Below, in pieces: positions 48,199 to 56,170 of a stretch of DNA of 64,000 nucleotides (the stretch's first letter is position 1; every line of letters begins with the position of its first letter). The stretch is taken from NCBI RefSeq assembly GCF_024806835.1, contig NZ_JANTYU010000001.1, positions 682,001 to 746,000 of the forward strand. Direction: 5' to 3'. Position numbers and translations under genes: made by a program. The notes beneath the pieces were generated by a model, which did no database searches, was not told the origin of the DNA, and was given only the letters and a program-made list of their open reading frames with translations. This DNA is from Xanthomonas sp. 3793. Its GTDB lineage: Bacteria; Pseudomonadota; Gammaproteobacteria; Xanthomonadales; Xanthomonadaceae.

Positions 48199-48212
48199 TG
48201 CATACGTATTCA
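48199..48212. promoter_or_regulatory. Putative LacI-family operator upstream of aglA
   Basis: TGCATACGTATTCA at 92 bases upstream of the aglA start, identical to 40450-40463 and, inverted, to 42795-42808. Confidence 0.72.
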
Positions 48213-48243
48213 TCGCTATTGCTGAGAGATCGCTAGGCGTTGA

Positions 48244-48510
48244 TTACCCACCGCACACCTCTAATTTTAGTTGGAACTGAATTAAGGGAGTCGACACCAT
48301 CGCTGCATACGGCGTAAACGCTCCAAGCGTTCCTTGGAAGAACATCGCAGCCATGGGAGGTGCGGTCAAGATCAATGTGGTCAGGATCAGGCCCATACCC
48401 CCTTGCCGCAGGGCTTGGCTGCTGATACTCGAGTTGAAATCCTGACCTAAAACACCCCCTATCAGCAAGAAGCCTCAATGGGCATATGACACCTTAGCAA
48501 CCACTGCCAG
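48244..48510 (-). pseudogene. virB6 3'-end fragment, copy 4 (truncated)
   Basis: Reads MLIGGVLGQDFNSSISSQAL and on to FFQGTLGAFTPYAAM, matching VirB6 from about residue 265. After PYAAM the sequence changes to an unrelated tail (VSTPLIQFQLK), so the Pro/Gly-rich linker and variable tail are missing. Upstream, the VirB6 frame contains a stop (TGAGGC for TGGGGC). It is the distal end of the array. Confidence 0.85.
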
Positions 48511-48678
48511 CGCGGCTACGTAACAGCAGCGACTTAGCGGGCACTGTGAGGACGCCATCGGCAAGCAACCTTGGCTCCAAATTCAGTGAATGGCCACCCG
48601 TCTTAATCGACGGGTTAACAGGTTGACGAGATTTGACGCATATGCCGCCAAAATCCTTACCAATCATCAACAGATACT

Positions 48679-48978
48679 TTAAAAACCCACACGCATGGTT
48701 CCAAATTTATCGTTGATACGCTTACCCTCGCCTGTCGTTTCCGAGCTGCAGGAGTCTAGATATGCCTGCCGGGCATTTTTTGTCTTACTTTCACTGTAAC
48801 CATGACGATCAAATCTGACGATCTTGAAGTAATCCGCCATGGGGCCGGCACAACTTTTACCGATACTTGCACCAACCAATTTTCCAGACATACACATCAA
48901 TGTTGAGCATGAATCTCCCGCATAAGCTGGTCCAACACCAAACATTACTAATAAAAGCGCTACATGCAAAAGCCTCAT
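48679..48978 (-). CDS. TrbM/KikA-like secreted protein, copy 4
   Basis: A 99-residue protein. The signal peptide is MRLLHVALLLVMFGVGPAYA. The mature part carries the TrbM/KikA pattern: DSCSTLMCMSGKLVG, SCAGPMADYFKIVRFDRHGY and YLDSCSS, with four to five cysteines. TrbM (PF07424) and KikA are small periplasmic proteins encoded in conjugative T4SS operons; their function is not settled. The mature sequence is nearly identical to three other copies in the window, but the signal peptide is not. Confidence 0.85.
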   Translation of the reverse strand: MRLLHVALLLVMFGVGPAYAGDSCSTLMCMSGKLVGASIGKSCAGPMADYFKIVRFDRHGYSESKTKNARQAYLDSCSSETTGEGKRINDKFGTMRVGF

Positions 48979-49030
48979 AAGAAAAACTCCGAGTTTATAT
49001 TCGTTATACCGAAAGCCCTGATGAAGTATT

Positions 49031-49549
49031 TTAATATTTAAAAAAAACAGGCTGACTACAGGCAGAATATATTACTTTGCAATCTCCACCACTCTCATTA
49101 CAATTATCGATGGCACGGATCTTCGCATAATTTTCCTCTTTTGCCAGCCCGGTTGAAGCAGGCCTTCCCTTAACAGATGGCCAAGCTAGCGCAATGCATT
49201 GATTACTATAAGTTGTTATAAGCTTGCACTTTTTTGAATCTTCCACCGCACACGTGCTAATTGCTTCGGAAGCCGCAGCTGACTTACTTTTCAGGTCAAA
49301 TGAAGTCCCGACACTTCCAGTCAGACTGTCGATAGCAATAGCACCCCAACGCGACTCCCACTTACCGGTAGGCACAGCCCTAGGAGCAGGCACCTCATTA
49401 TTATCGTAACCACCGCCACCAGTTTCGGTAGGGCCGCACACTGCTGAGCCTGCTGCAGTGCCAATTGGACAAGCAGTTTGCGCGTCCGCATCACCAATTA
49501 AAAAGGCGCAAAAACCAATGATGCAAAAAAAACAAAAAAAACCATTCAT
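49031..49549 (-). CDS. DUF4189-like secreted protein, copy 4
   Basis: A 172-residue protein with a signal peptide ending DADAQ. The mature N-terminus is the array-conserved QTACPIGTAAGSAVCGP, followed by a low-complexity linker. The DUF4189-type domain is WESRWGAIAID, TGSVGTS, a cysteine in STCAVE, CKLITTYSNQCIALAWPS, and the end IYSACSQPVFFKY. The family has no established function. It is probably periplasmic or surface-exposed and paired with the TrbM-like gene 52 bases downstream. Confidence 0.82.
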   Translation of the reverse strand: MNGFFCFFCIIGFCAFLIGDADAQTACPIGTAAGSAVCGPTETGGGGYDNNEVPAPRAVPTGKWESRWGAIAIDSLTGSVGTSFDLKSKSAAASEAISTCAVEDSKKCKLITTYSNQCIALAWPSVKGRPASTGLAKEENYAKIRAIDNCNESGGDCKVIYSACSQPVFFKY

Positions 49550-49576
49550 ATTAAACCACCGGTTTATGAAATTTTA

Positions 49577-50010
49577 TTAAGCTTGATCATTGCGATTATA
49601 AACGCCTTTCGAACCAGCTAACATTTCCTGGCCTCCCTGTCGACCTCTAACGACTGGCGAATTCATTCCAGAGTTGACATTTCGCTCTTCTCGGCCCACA
49701 TCAGCCGGCTGCTGGGGATTATAGCCATACGACCCCGGCGGTTGCCCCTGCGGACCCGGTCGACTTGCAGCACCAGAAGCTGCTCCCATCGCTGCATACG
49801 GCGTAAACGCTCCAAGCGTTCCTTGGAAGAACATCGCAGCCGGGAGGTGCGGTCAAGATCAATGTGGTCAGGATCAGGCCCATACCCCCTTGCTGCAGGG
49901 CTTGGCTGCTGATACCCGAGTTGAAATCCTGGCCTAAAACGCTGCCTATCAGCGAAGAGCCCCAGAAGGCCAAAGACACCTTGGTGACCATGTCCAACGC
50001 GGCGCCGTAA
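49577..50010 (-). pseudogene. virB6 3'-end fragment, copy 3 (frameshifted)
   Basis: Matches VirB6 from DMVTKVSLAFWGSSLIGSVL onward and is the longest of the fragments. At about 49841 it lacks the AT of CCATGGGAGG present in virB6, a two-base deletion that shifts the frame within APPMAAM. The downstream frame then reads FFQGTLGAF to the tail NSPVVRGRQGGQEMLAGSKG. No start or ribosome site is evident. Confidence 0.88.
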
Positions 50011-50196
50011 CCGCAGCAATGTTAGCGGACAGGGAATCGCCTTACTCCAATCCCTAAGGCTCAATAGAAGGCTGTGGGGACGCAGACAAGCAACGTTCGC
50101 TCCGAATTGAGCAATTGGTCACCCACCGCGATCGACAGGTTGACGAGATTTGGCGGCCTATGCCGCCAAAATCCTTACCAATCATGAACAGATACT

Positions 50197-50496
50197 TTAA
50201 AAACCCACACGCATGGTTCCAAATTTATCGTTGATACGCTTACCCTCGCCTGTCGTTTCCGAGCTGCAGGAGTCCAGGTATGCCTGCCGAGCATTTCTGG
50301 TTTTATTTTCGCTATACCCGTGGCGATCAAATCGAACAATTTTGAAATAATCTGCCATCGGACCTGCACAACTGTTGCCCGTACTGGCACCAACTAATTT
50401 TCCTGACATGCACATTAGTGTTGCACAAGAATCTCCCGCATAAGCTGGTCCGACAGCAAGCATTAGTCCTAGAAAAGCTGGGCGCGAGAATTTCAT
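50197..50496 (-). CDS. TrbM/KikA-like secreted protein, copy 3
   Basis: 99 residues with signal peptide MKFSRPAFLGLMLAVGPAYA, then the same mature sequence as copy 1 (DSCATLMCMSGKLVGASTGN to GTMRVGF). Cysteines at the family positions. Sixty-three bases downstream of its DUF4189-like partner. Ribosome site weak. Confidence 0.85.
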   Translation of the reverse strand: MKFSRPAFLGLMLAVGPAYAGDSCATLMCMSGKLVGASTGNSCAGPMADYFKIVRFDRHGYSENKTRNARQAYLDSCSSETTGEGKRINDKFGTMRVGF

Positions 50497-50559
50497 CAGA
50501 TAAGCTCCGAATTAATAAACAATAGGCTGAAAAAATTATTACCAGAAAATTCTAAAGAC

Positions 50560-51078
50560 CTAGTATTTATGGAAAACAGGGCTACTACAAGCCGAATAAA
50601 CATTCTTACACTCTCCGCCATGCTTGTTACAATTTTCAACCGATCTACTAATTGCAATTCCTTCGGATTTTCCAAGCCCAGTGGCAATTGCCTTATTCTG
50701 AACCGAAGGCCAAGCCAATGAGACACATTGATTGCTGTAAGTCGTTATCTCCTTACAACCTTTTGAGCCATCAGATGCGCATATTTTCTTGGCTTTTGCT
50801 ACCGCGGTTGCTTTGTTCGGATTATTTTCAGAAGTACCCACTGCGGACGTCACTGGATCTAACCAGATTGAGCCCCATTTGGATTCCCACTCCCCTGTTG
50901 GAACTGCTCGAGGTGGAGGAGCTTCTTGCACTGCATCATACCCGCCCCCGGCCGGAGACGGACCGCATGTCGCGCCACCAGCAGCAGTACCTATTGGGCA
51001 TGCTGTTTGTGCAGAAGCACCAACAATCGAGCATAAAAATAAAATTATAAAAACGAAAAATTTATGCGAGCCAAACAT
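50560..51078 (-). CDS. DUF4189-like secreted protein, copy 3
   Basis: 172 residues with signal peptide ending VGASA, then QTACPIGTAAGGATCGP, a linker (GGGYDAVQEAPPPRAVP) and the DUF4189-like domain: WESKWGSIWLD, SAVGTS, CKEITTYSNQCVSLAWPS and the end VYSACSSPVFHKY. Start at 51078 is preceded by GGAGATGACTT. No enzymatic motif is apparent. Confidence 0.83.
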   Translation of the reverse strand: MFGSHKFFVFIILFLCSIVGASAQTACPIGTAAGGATCGPSPAGGGYDAVQEAPPPRAVPTGEWESKWGSIWLDPVTSAVGTSENNPNKATAVAKAKKICASDGSKGCKEITTYSNQCVSLAWPSVQNKAIATGLGKSEGIAISRSVENCNKHGGECKNVYSACSSPVFHKY

Positions 51079-51169
51079 AAGTCATCTCCAATAGTGCCGG
51101 AATCACGGTTTAAATTTTTGCGCAAATATTCAATGGGGATCCAGCTGCAAAAAATCCAATCCAAATTAA

Positions 51170-51590
51170 TTACACGCGATCCTTGTGAGCTCCCTTGGCG
51201 CCAGCTAGCATTTCACCTTGATTATTCAGAATCCGCGGCCCAGGACTAGAGACCCTAGTGCCACCAGTAGAATCTTCCCTGCCATTATCGGAAGGCATTG
51301 CAGGAGCGTAGCCATACGACCCCGGCGGTTGCCCCTGCGGACCCGGTCGACTTGCAGCACCAGAAGCTGCCCCATCGCTGCATACGGCGTAAACGCTCCA
51401 GGCGTTCCTTGGAAGAACATCGCAGCAATTGAAGGTGTGGTCAAGATCAAATTGGTCAGAATAAGGCCCATACTTCCTTGCTGCAGGGCTTGGCTGCTGA
51501 TACCCGAGTTGAAATCCTGGCCTAAAAGGCTGCCTATCAGCAAGAAGCCTCAAAGGGCATAAGACACCTTAGCAACCACTGCCAGCGCGG
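51170..51590 (-). pseudogene. virB6 3'-end fragment, copy 2 (frameshifted, internal stop)
   Basis: Similar to VirB6 from the LIGSLLGQDF region onward, with amino-acid changes. Upstream the VirB6 frame has TGA where virB6 has TGG. A one-base deletion at about 51371 (GCTGCCCC for GCTGCTCCC) shifts the frame after PYAAM, and the variable tail ILNNQGEMLAGAKGAHKDRV is then in another frame. Confidence 0.88.
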
Positions 51591-51754
51591 CTACGTAACA
51601 GCAGCGACTTAGCGGGCGAATGTGAGGACACCATCAGCAAGCAGCCTTCGCTCCAAATTCAGTGAATGACTACCCGTCCTAATCGACGGGTTAACAGGTT
51701 GACATGATTTGGCGCCCATGCCGCCAAAATCCTTACCAATCATCAACAGATACT

Positions 51755-52054
51755 TTAAGAACCTACACGCATGGTTCCAAATTTATCGTTGATGCGTTTA
51801 CCCTCGCCTGTCGTTTCCGAGCTGCAGGAGTCCAGGCATGCTTGCCGGGCATTCTTTGTTTTATTTTCACTATAGCCATGACGATCAAATCTGACGATTT
51901 TGAAGTAATCGGCCATAGGCCCGGCGCAGCTTTTACCGGTACTTGCACCAACTAATTTTCCTGACATGCACATTAGCGTGGCGCAAGAATCTCCAGCATC
52001 TGCTCCAAACGAGGTTGTGAAAAGAGCTATAAAAATAATTGCTACGCTTTTCAT
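51755..52054 (-). CDS. TrbM/KikA-like secreted protein, copy 2
   Basis: 99 residues, signal peptide MKSVAIIFIALFTTSFGADA, then DSCATLMCMSGKLVGAS with two changes against copies 1 and 3: Tyr to Cys in RQACLDSC, adding an extra cysteine, and a final Ser in MRVGS. AAGGATC precedes the start. Only 16 bases from its partner. Confidence 0.85.
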   Translation of the reverse strand: MKSVAIIFIALFTTSFGADAGDSCATLMCMSGKLVGASTGKSCAGPMADYFKIVRFDRHGYSENKTKNARQACLDSCSSETTGEGKRINDKFGTMRVGS

Positions 52055-52070
52055 GTATGATCCTTTAAAG

Positions 52071-52601
52071 CTAAAAGCTTTTAAATTTTGGCTCAGAACA
52101 GTCTGAAAAAGTCAATTTACAGGCCCTTCCTGATTTCTCACAATGTTCACGAGCGATCTTCTCTGCAGTTTCTATAGACGATGCATTAGCAATTGCCCCA
52201 CTCGCACTACCGTCAGTTGGGTTAACGGAGGCAATGCATTGATTCCTGTACGTCACTATAACTTTGCAGTCTACCGCCCCCCAATTTGCACACTTATTTA
52301 GCGCATCTACGGAAGCCTCTCTTTTTGAAAGAAATCCCTTACTTAAACCAGTATCCCCAGTACTAGCTTGCGCAACCGCCCCCCATGTCTTTAACCATTC
52401 ACCGTTTGGCCTGGGTGCTGGAGCCGGAATAAAATCATTTGAATTTGAATTCGCGTCACTTCCCGACGTTGGGCCGCACATTGCACTACCAGCTGCGGTC
52501 CCAATCGGACATGCAGTTTGAGCAAGCACCGTGGACGTTGACGGTACCCATAATAAACAAAGGCATAGAAGAATTTTTTTACAAAAGATAAATTTATCCA
52601 T
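52071..52601 (-). CDS. DUF4189-like secreted protein, copy 2 (divergent)
   Basis: 176 residues from the ATG at 52601 (MDKFIFCKK), preceded by GGGAGGT. Signal peptide ends TVLAQ. The start of the mature part is the conserved QTACPIGTAAGSAMCGP. The rest differs from the other three: EWLKTWGAVAQAS, CKVIVTYRNQCIASVNPT and the end TFSDCSEPKFKSF. The start overlaps the end of the virB6 fragment frame by eight bases. No known function. Confidence 0.82.
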   Translation of the reverse strand: MDKFIFCKKILLCLCLLWVPSTSTVLAQTACPIGTAAGSAMCGPTSGSDANSNSNDFIPAPAPRPNGEWLKTWGAVAQASTGDTGLSKGFLSKREASVDALNKCANWGAVDCKVIVTYRNQCIASVNPTDGSASGAIANASSIETAEKIAREHCEKSGRACKLTFSDCSEPKFKSF

Positions 52602-53030
52602 TGTTACCTCCCGGCCGCTCCGATAATGGAGCGTTTGCAAACTTTCCGCTCCCTTGCTGAGAGAGACTTGGCGCATCACGCATTACCCTGGTGGGCGATA
52701 CGGTGCCAGCTACCATATCAGAATTGGAATCCCGACTGATTTGGGGCGGTGAATACGTTTGTGGGGCATAAGATCCCGGCGGTTGCCCTTGCGGACCCGG
52801 TCGACTTGCAGCACCAGAAGCTGCTCCCATCGCTGCATACGGCGTAAACGCTCCAAGCGTTCCTTGGAAGAACATCGCAGCCATGGGAGGTGCGGTCAAG
52901 ATCAATGTGGTCAGGATCAGGCCCATACCCCCTTGCTGCAGGGCTTGGCTGCTGATACCCGAGTTGAAATCCTGGCCTAAAACGCTGCCTATCAGCAAGA
53001 AGCCTCAAAGGGCATAAGACACCTTAGCAA
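52594..53030 (-). pseudogene. virB6 3'-end fragment, copy 1
   Basis: From MLIGSVLGQDFNSGI it is open through FFQGTLGAFTPYAAMGAASGA to a long unusual tail ending APLSERPGGNNG, lacking the EMLAGSKG motif. Upstream of MLIGS the VirB6 frame is broken by TGA (TGAGGC), so only a 134-residue remnant could be read, with no signal or start site. Confidence 0.86.
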
Positions 53031-53210
53031 TCACTGCCAGCGCGGCTACGTAACAGCAGCGACTTAGCGGGCGACTGTGAGGACACCATCGGCAAGCGGC
53101 CTTCGCTCCAAATTCAGCTAATGACCACCCGTCCTAATCGACGGGTTAACAGGTTGACAAGATTTGGCGGCCTGTGCCGCCAAAATCCTTACCAATCATC
53201 AACAGATACT

Positions 53211-53510
53211 TTAAAAACCCACACGCATAGTTCCAAATTTATCGTTGATGCGTTTACCCTCGCCCGTCGTTTCCGAGCTGCAGGAGTCTAGGTATGCCTG
53301 ACGAGCATTTCTGGTTTTATTTTCGCTGTACCCGTGGCGATCAAATCGAACGATTTTGAAATAATCTGCCATCGGACCTGCACAACTGTTGCCAGTACTG
53401 GCACCAACTAATTTTCCTGACATGCACATTAGTGTTGCACAAGAATCGGCCGCATTGGCAGACCCGCTAATAACTTGAAGAAAGAAGATAAAAATAATGC
53501 CGGATTTCAT
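53211..53510 (-). CDS. TrbM/KikA-like secreted protein, copy 1
   Basis: 99 residues, signal peptide MKSGIIFIFFLQVISGSANA, then the same mature sequence as copy 3 with conserved cysteines (DSCATLMCMSG, SCAGPMADYF, YLDSCSS). GGAGATCC precedes the ATG. It is 35 bases downstream of DUF4189 copy 1. Confidence 0.86.
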   Translation of the reverse strand: MKSGIIFIFFLQVISGSANAADSCATLMCMSGKLVGASTGNSCAGPMADYFKIVRFDRHGYSENKTRNARQAYLDSCSSETTGEGKRINDKFGTMRVGF

Positions 53511-53545
53511 AGGATCTCCAGTGAACTTAAAAAATGCTTACGCAA

Positions 53546-54061
53546 TCAATATTTATGAAAAATCGGCGAACTGCATGCTGAGTAAACACTTCTACACACA
53601 CCTCCGAATTTATTACAATTAGAAACAGACCTCTCTATTGCGACGCTCTCATCGTCGTTTAGACCAGTAGAAAATTTCTTATTCTCTACTGAGGGCCACG
53701 CCAGTGAAATACACTGGTTACTATACGCGGCAACCGTTTTGCAATCTTTAGAGCCGTCAGATTCGCAATCTCTTTTTGCTCGAGATACAGCTTCTGATTT
53801 ACTCCCTAGATTATTAGAGGTACCAACACTCCCTGTGGAGCCATCAACAGATATTGAACCCCATCTGGACTCCCACTCACCATTCGGCACCGCGCGCGGT
53901 GGAGGATTTTCTTCGACGCTGCCGCCTACCGAGCCAGGTGACGGGCCGCATGAAGCGGACCCTGCTGCCGTCCCGATCGGGCAAGCAGTCTGCGCCCAAG
54001 CATACGGGGTGCCTATGACGACAATAAAAAATATTAGAATCAACAATTTGAGATTTTTCAT
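53546..54061 (-). CDS. DUF4189-like secreted protein, copy 1 (next to intact virB6)
   Basis: 171 residues from the ATG at 54061, preceded by GGGAGA. Signal peptide ends PYAWAQ. The mature part starts TACPIGTAAGSASCGP and carries WESRWGSISVD, TGSVGTS, CKTVAAYSNQCISLAWPS and the end VYSACSSPIFHKY. It follows intact virB6 by 40 bases, so it is most likely expressed with the T4SS. Candidates for its role are a periplasmic or surface accessory of the T4SS or an immunity-like protein; the sequence does not decide. Confidence 0.83.
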   Translation of the reverse strand: MKNLKLLILIFFIVVIGTPYAWAQTACPIGTAAGSASCGPSPGSVGGSVEENPPPRAVPNGEWESRWGSISVDGSTGSVGTSNNLGSKSEAVSRAKRDCESDGSKDCKTVAAYSNQCISLAWPSVENKKFSTGLNDDESVAIERSVSNCNKFGGVCRSVYSACSSPIFHKY

Positions 54062-54101
54062 AGTATCTCCCATGCAACGAGTCCGCTACCGCACGCTGCG
54101 A

Positions 54102-55271
54102 TTAAACAACTCCACGATCCTGATGCGCTCCCTTTGAACCCGCTAACATCTCGCCTGAAGATGTGGTGTTCATTCTAGGCACATTGACCCTAGTGTTGTT
54201 AGATTCTTCTCTACCTACATCAGATGGTTGAGACGGAGAGTATCCATAAGACCCCGGCGGTTGCCCCTGCGGACCCGGTCGACTTGCAGCACCAGAAGCG
54301 CCGGTGGCTGCTCCCATCGCTGCGTACGGCGTAAACGCTCCAAGCGTTCCTTGGAAGAACATCGCAGCCATGGGAGGTGCGGTCAAGATCAATGTGGTCA
54401 GGATCAGGCCCATACCCCCTTGCTGCAGGGCTTGGCTGCTGATACCCGAGTTGAAATCCTGGCCTAAAACGCTGCCTATCAGCGAAGAGCCCCAGAAGGC
54501 CAAAGACACCTTGGTGACCATGTCCAACGCGATGGACGTCATGACCGCCAGGACTGACATTGAGAAAAATGTGCCGATCCCATAGAACAACCACCGTTGA
54601 AACAAGGATTTTGTCTGCTCGAATAACAGGCACAAAATGAACAACGGCCCAAAGCCGACAAACAATGCCATCGCAATGCGATACAGCAACATCATGGAAC
54701 CGGCAACGACCGCAGGCCCCCCGGTTCCAACACCGACCATCCACATTGCGCGGGACTTCTGCGAGTCCAATGTCGGGTCCTGTACAACGTCAAGCACGTC
54801 AATGCTAGACAGAGCTACCTGCATCCACCCCAAGCTTTCGTCGACCTGATCTTCCGGAGTCTTGTTTTCACCAGTGATCGCATACGCAATCTCTTTCTTG
54901 ACATCGTCGTTGACGAACTTCTGGATAAAGGGACTCGACATGCCGATCGAAGCGGCTATCGTGACGATCAGTGCGCTTTTACACATCGTCACAATGAAGG
55001 CAGCCATCGATTCCCGACTACGGCCTGTGATCATATTGAAGCCTTGGATCATTACCCAAATCGTCAACACGATCATTGCAACGCCCGAGACCCAGAGGGT
55101 AAACCGCCCCAGAAGATCCGCCTCGAATTCGGAAATTCTATTCGTCAGATAACTCATGATCTGGCGATAGAAGACGAAGTCACCGACCGACGAGACACCA
55201 GGATAAGGACTGAGCGCTTGCACACTCAGATTATTCATCCATTGCCCAAAATTTGAAATTCCATTTGCCAT
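54102..55271 (-). CDS. virB6: VirB6, inner-membrane T4SS channel protein
   Basis: Intact polytopic protein of 389 residues, with hydrophobic helices at about 55-80, 95-115, 180-210 (VGTGGPAVVAGSMMLLYRIA), 215-240 and 290-310. The C-terminus after residue 320 is Pro/Gly/Ser-rich and hydrophilic, ending GEMLAGSKGAHQDRGVV. VirB6 is part of the inner-membrane complex of the T4SS. A GAGGTG ribosome site precedes the ATG. Broken copies of its last third recur downstream. Confidence 0.92.
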   Translation of the reverse strand: MANGISNFGQWMNNLSVQALSPYPGVSSVGDFVFYRQIMSYLTNRISEFEADLLGRFTLWVSGVAMIVLTIWVMIQGFNMITGRSRESMAAFIVTMCKSALIVTIAASIGMSSPFIQKFVNDDVKKEIAYAITGENKTPEDQVDESLGWMQVALSSIDVLDVVQDPTLDSQKSRAMWMVGVGTGGPAVVAGSMMLLYRIAMALFVGFGPLFILCLLFEQTKSLFQRWLFYGIGTFFSMSVLAVMTSIALDMVTKVSLAFWGSSLIGSVLGQDFNSGISSQALQQGGMGLILTTLILTAPPMAAMFFQGTLGAFTPYAAMGAATGASGAASRPGPQGQPPGSYGYSPSQPSDVGREESNNTRVNVPRMNTTSSGEMLAGSKGAHQDRGVV

Positions 55272-55327
55272 TACAACACCTCAATCAACGATTCGGGCAA
55301 CGACGAACATCTTGACAACTCCATTCA

Positions 55328-56101
55328 CTAATCTTCAAGCGCTTTAGCAAGAGCGGCTGTTTTCACTACCGTACCCAATATATTCTGTTTTCCACGCAAC
55401 ATATCCTGCGTAAGTGCGCGCTGGTTATCTTCCAACGCAGCGATATACGTATCATAACCCTTGACTTGATTATTCACTTGCTCAAAAGTCTTGGTCATGC
55501 GCGTATTCGTATCATTTAGAGAATACATGGAAGCATTAAGATCACCTGGCTTCATACTTAAATTGCGCAGGGACATCAGCTTGTTCAAGCTCTGATCCAT
55601 GGTCGGCATAGTTTCAGCCAGAAAGCCAACGACATAGTTATAACGCTGATTTTTCATATACTGAATAGCCACGCAAAGCTGCTTTTGTTGCTCACGCGGA
55701 TTACTATTCGCAAATCCAGTAGAACTACTCAGCATGCTTGTGATGGACGACAAGCTAAAGCTGATACCGCCACCGCAACGCTCGAATCCAAAATTAGGCG
55801 ACACCGGCTCAAGTTTAACGCCACTTGGCAGCCCGAACGTATTGATCATAGACTGCAACTGAACCAGGTTTTTCTGAAGAAGCTCAAATTGTGCAGTGTA
55901 TTGACTGTACTCCACGCCCCACTGTTGAACTGTTGCAAGCATATTCTTGATCGACTCTCCGATCGCGGCTAGGTCTATGACCGGAACGCCACTAGCTCCA
56001 GCGTTAAGCGGCACCAAGGTCAGGCCGAGACTGGCATACAAGGAAACGGCCAAAATCCGGGCTTTTAGTTTTGGAAATCCAACTTTCAACTGACGACTCA
56101 T
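55328..56101 (-). CDS. virB5: VirB5-like minor pilin/T4SS periplasmic protein
   Basis: A 257-residue protein with an N-terminal signal segment (ILAVSLYASLGLTLVPLNAGAS). The mature part is mostly helical, with IDLAAIGESIKNMLATVQQWGVEYSQY and a C-terminal coiled coil (NTRMTKTFEQVNNQVKGYDTYI). This VirB5/TrbJ-like pattern forms the pilus tip. Position between virB4 and virB6 supports it. GGAGA precedes the ATG. Confidence 0.85.
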   Translation of the reverse strand: MSRQLKVGFPKLKARILAVSLYASLGLTLVPLNAGASGVPVIDLAAIGESIKNMLATVQQWGVEYSQYTAQFELLQKNLVQLQSMINTFGLPSGVKLEPVSPNFGFERCGGGISFSLSSITSMLSSSTGFANSNPREQQKQLCVAIQYMKNQRYNYVVGFLAETMPTMDQSLNKLMSLRNLSMKPGDLNASMYSLNDTNTRMTKTFEQVNNQVKGYDTYIAALEDNQRALTQDMLRGKQNILGTVVKTAALAKALED

Positions 56102-56170
56102 GGAAATTCTCCTAGCATTCAGAGTTGCGACAACCGTGACAAAATCAAGCTACAAACGATCGATTACATT

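Larger units (their letters stand above)
48244..54545 (-). repeat. Tandem array of four virB6-tail/DUF4189/TrbM units
   Basis: Starting inside the last third of virB6, the series (virB6 3' end)-(DUF4189-like)-(TrbM-like) occurs four times, followed by a final virB6 fragment. The TrbM-like stops are spaced 1456, 1558 and 1518 bases apart. Homology between units is high across the virB6 core and from the TrbM mature part through about 150 bases of 3' flank, and low between these blocks. Confidence 0.88.

Noticed and set aside
52602-52679. A 26-residue N-terminal extension of DUF4189 copy 2
   Set aside because: The ATG at 52601 has a clear GGGAGGT site and begins the signal peptide; the extension overlaps the virB6-fragment frame and is not hydrophobic.
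48679-53510. TrbM-like/DUF4189-like pairs as classical toxin-antitoxin modules
   Set aside because: Both members have signal peptides and no toxin or DNA-binding motifs; a cytoplasmic toxin-antitoxin pair would not be exported.
48244-54545. The tandem repeat array as a possible CRISPR or integron
   Set aside because: The units are about 1.5 kb and hold coding genes, with no short regular repeats and spacers, no attC-like sites and no integrase or cas gene.
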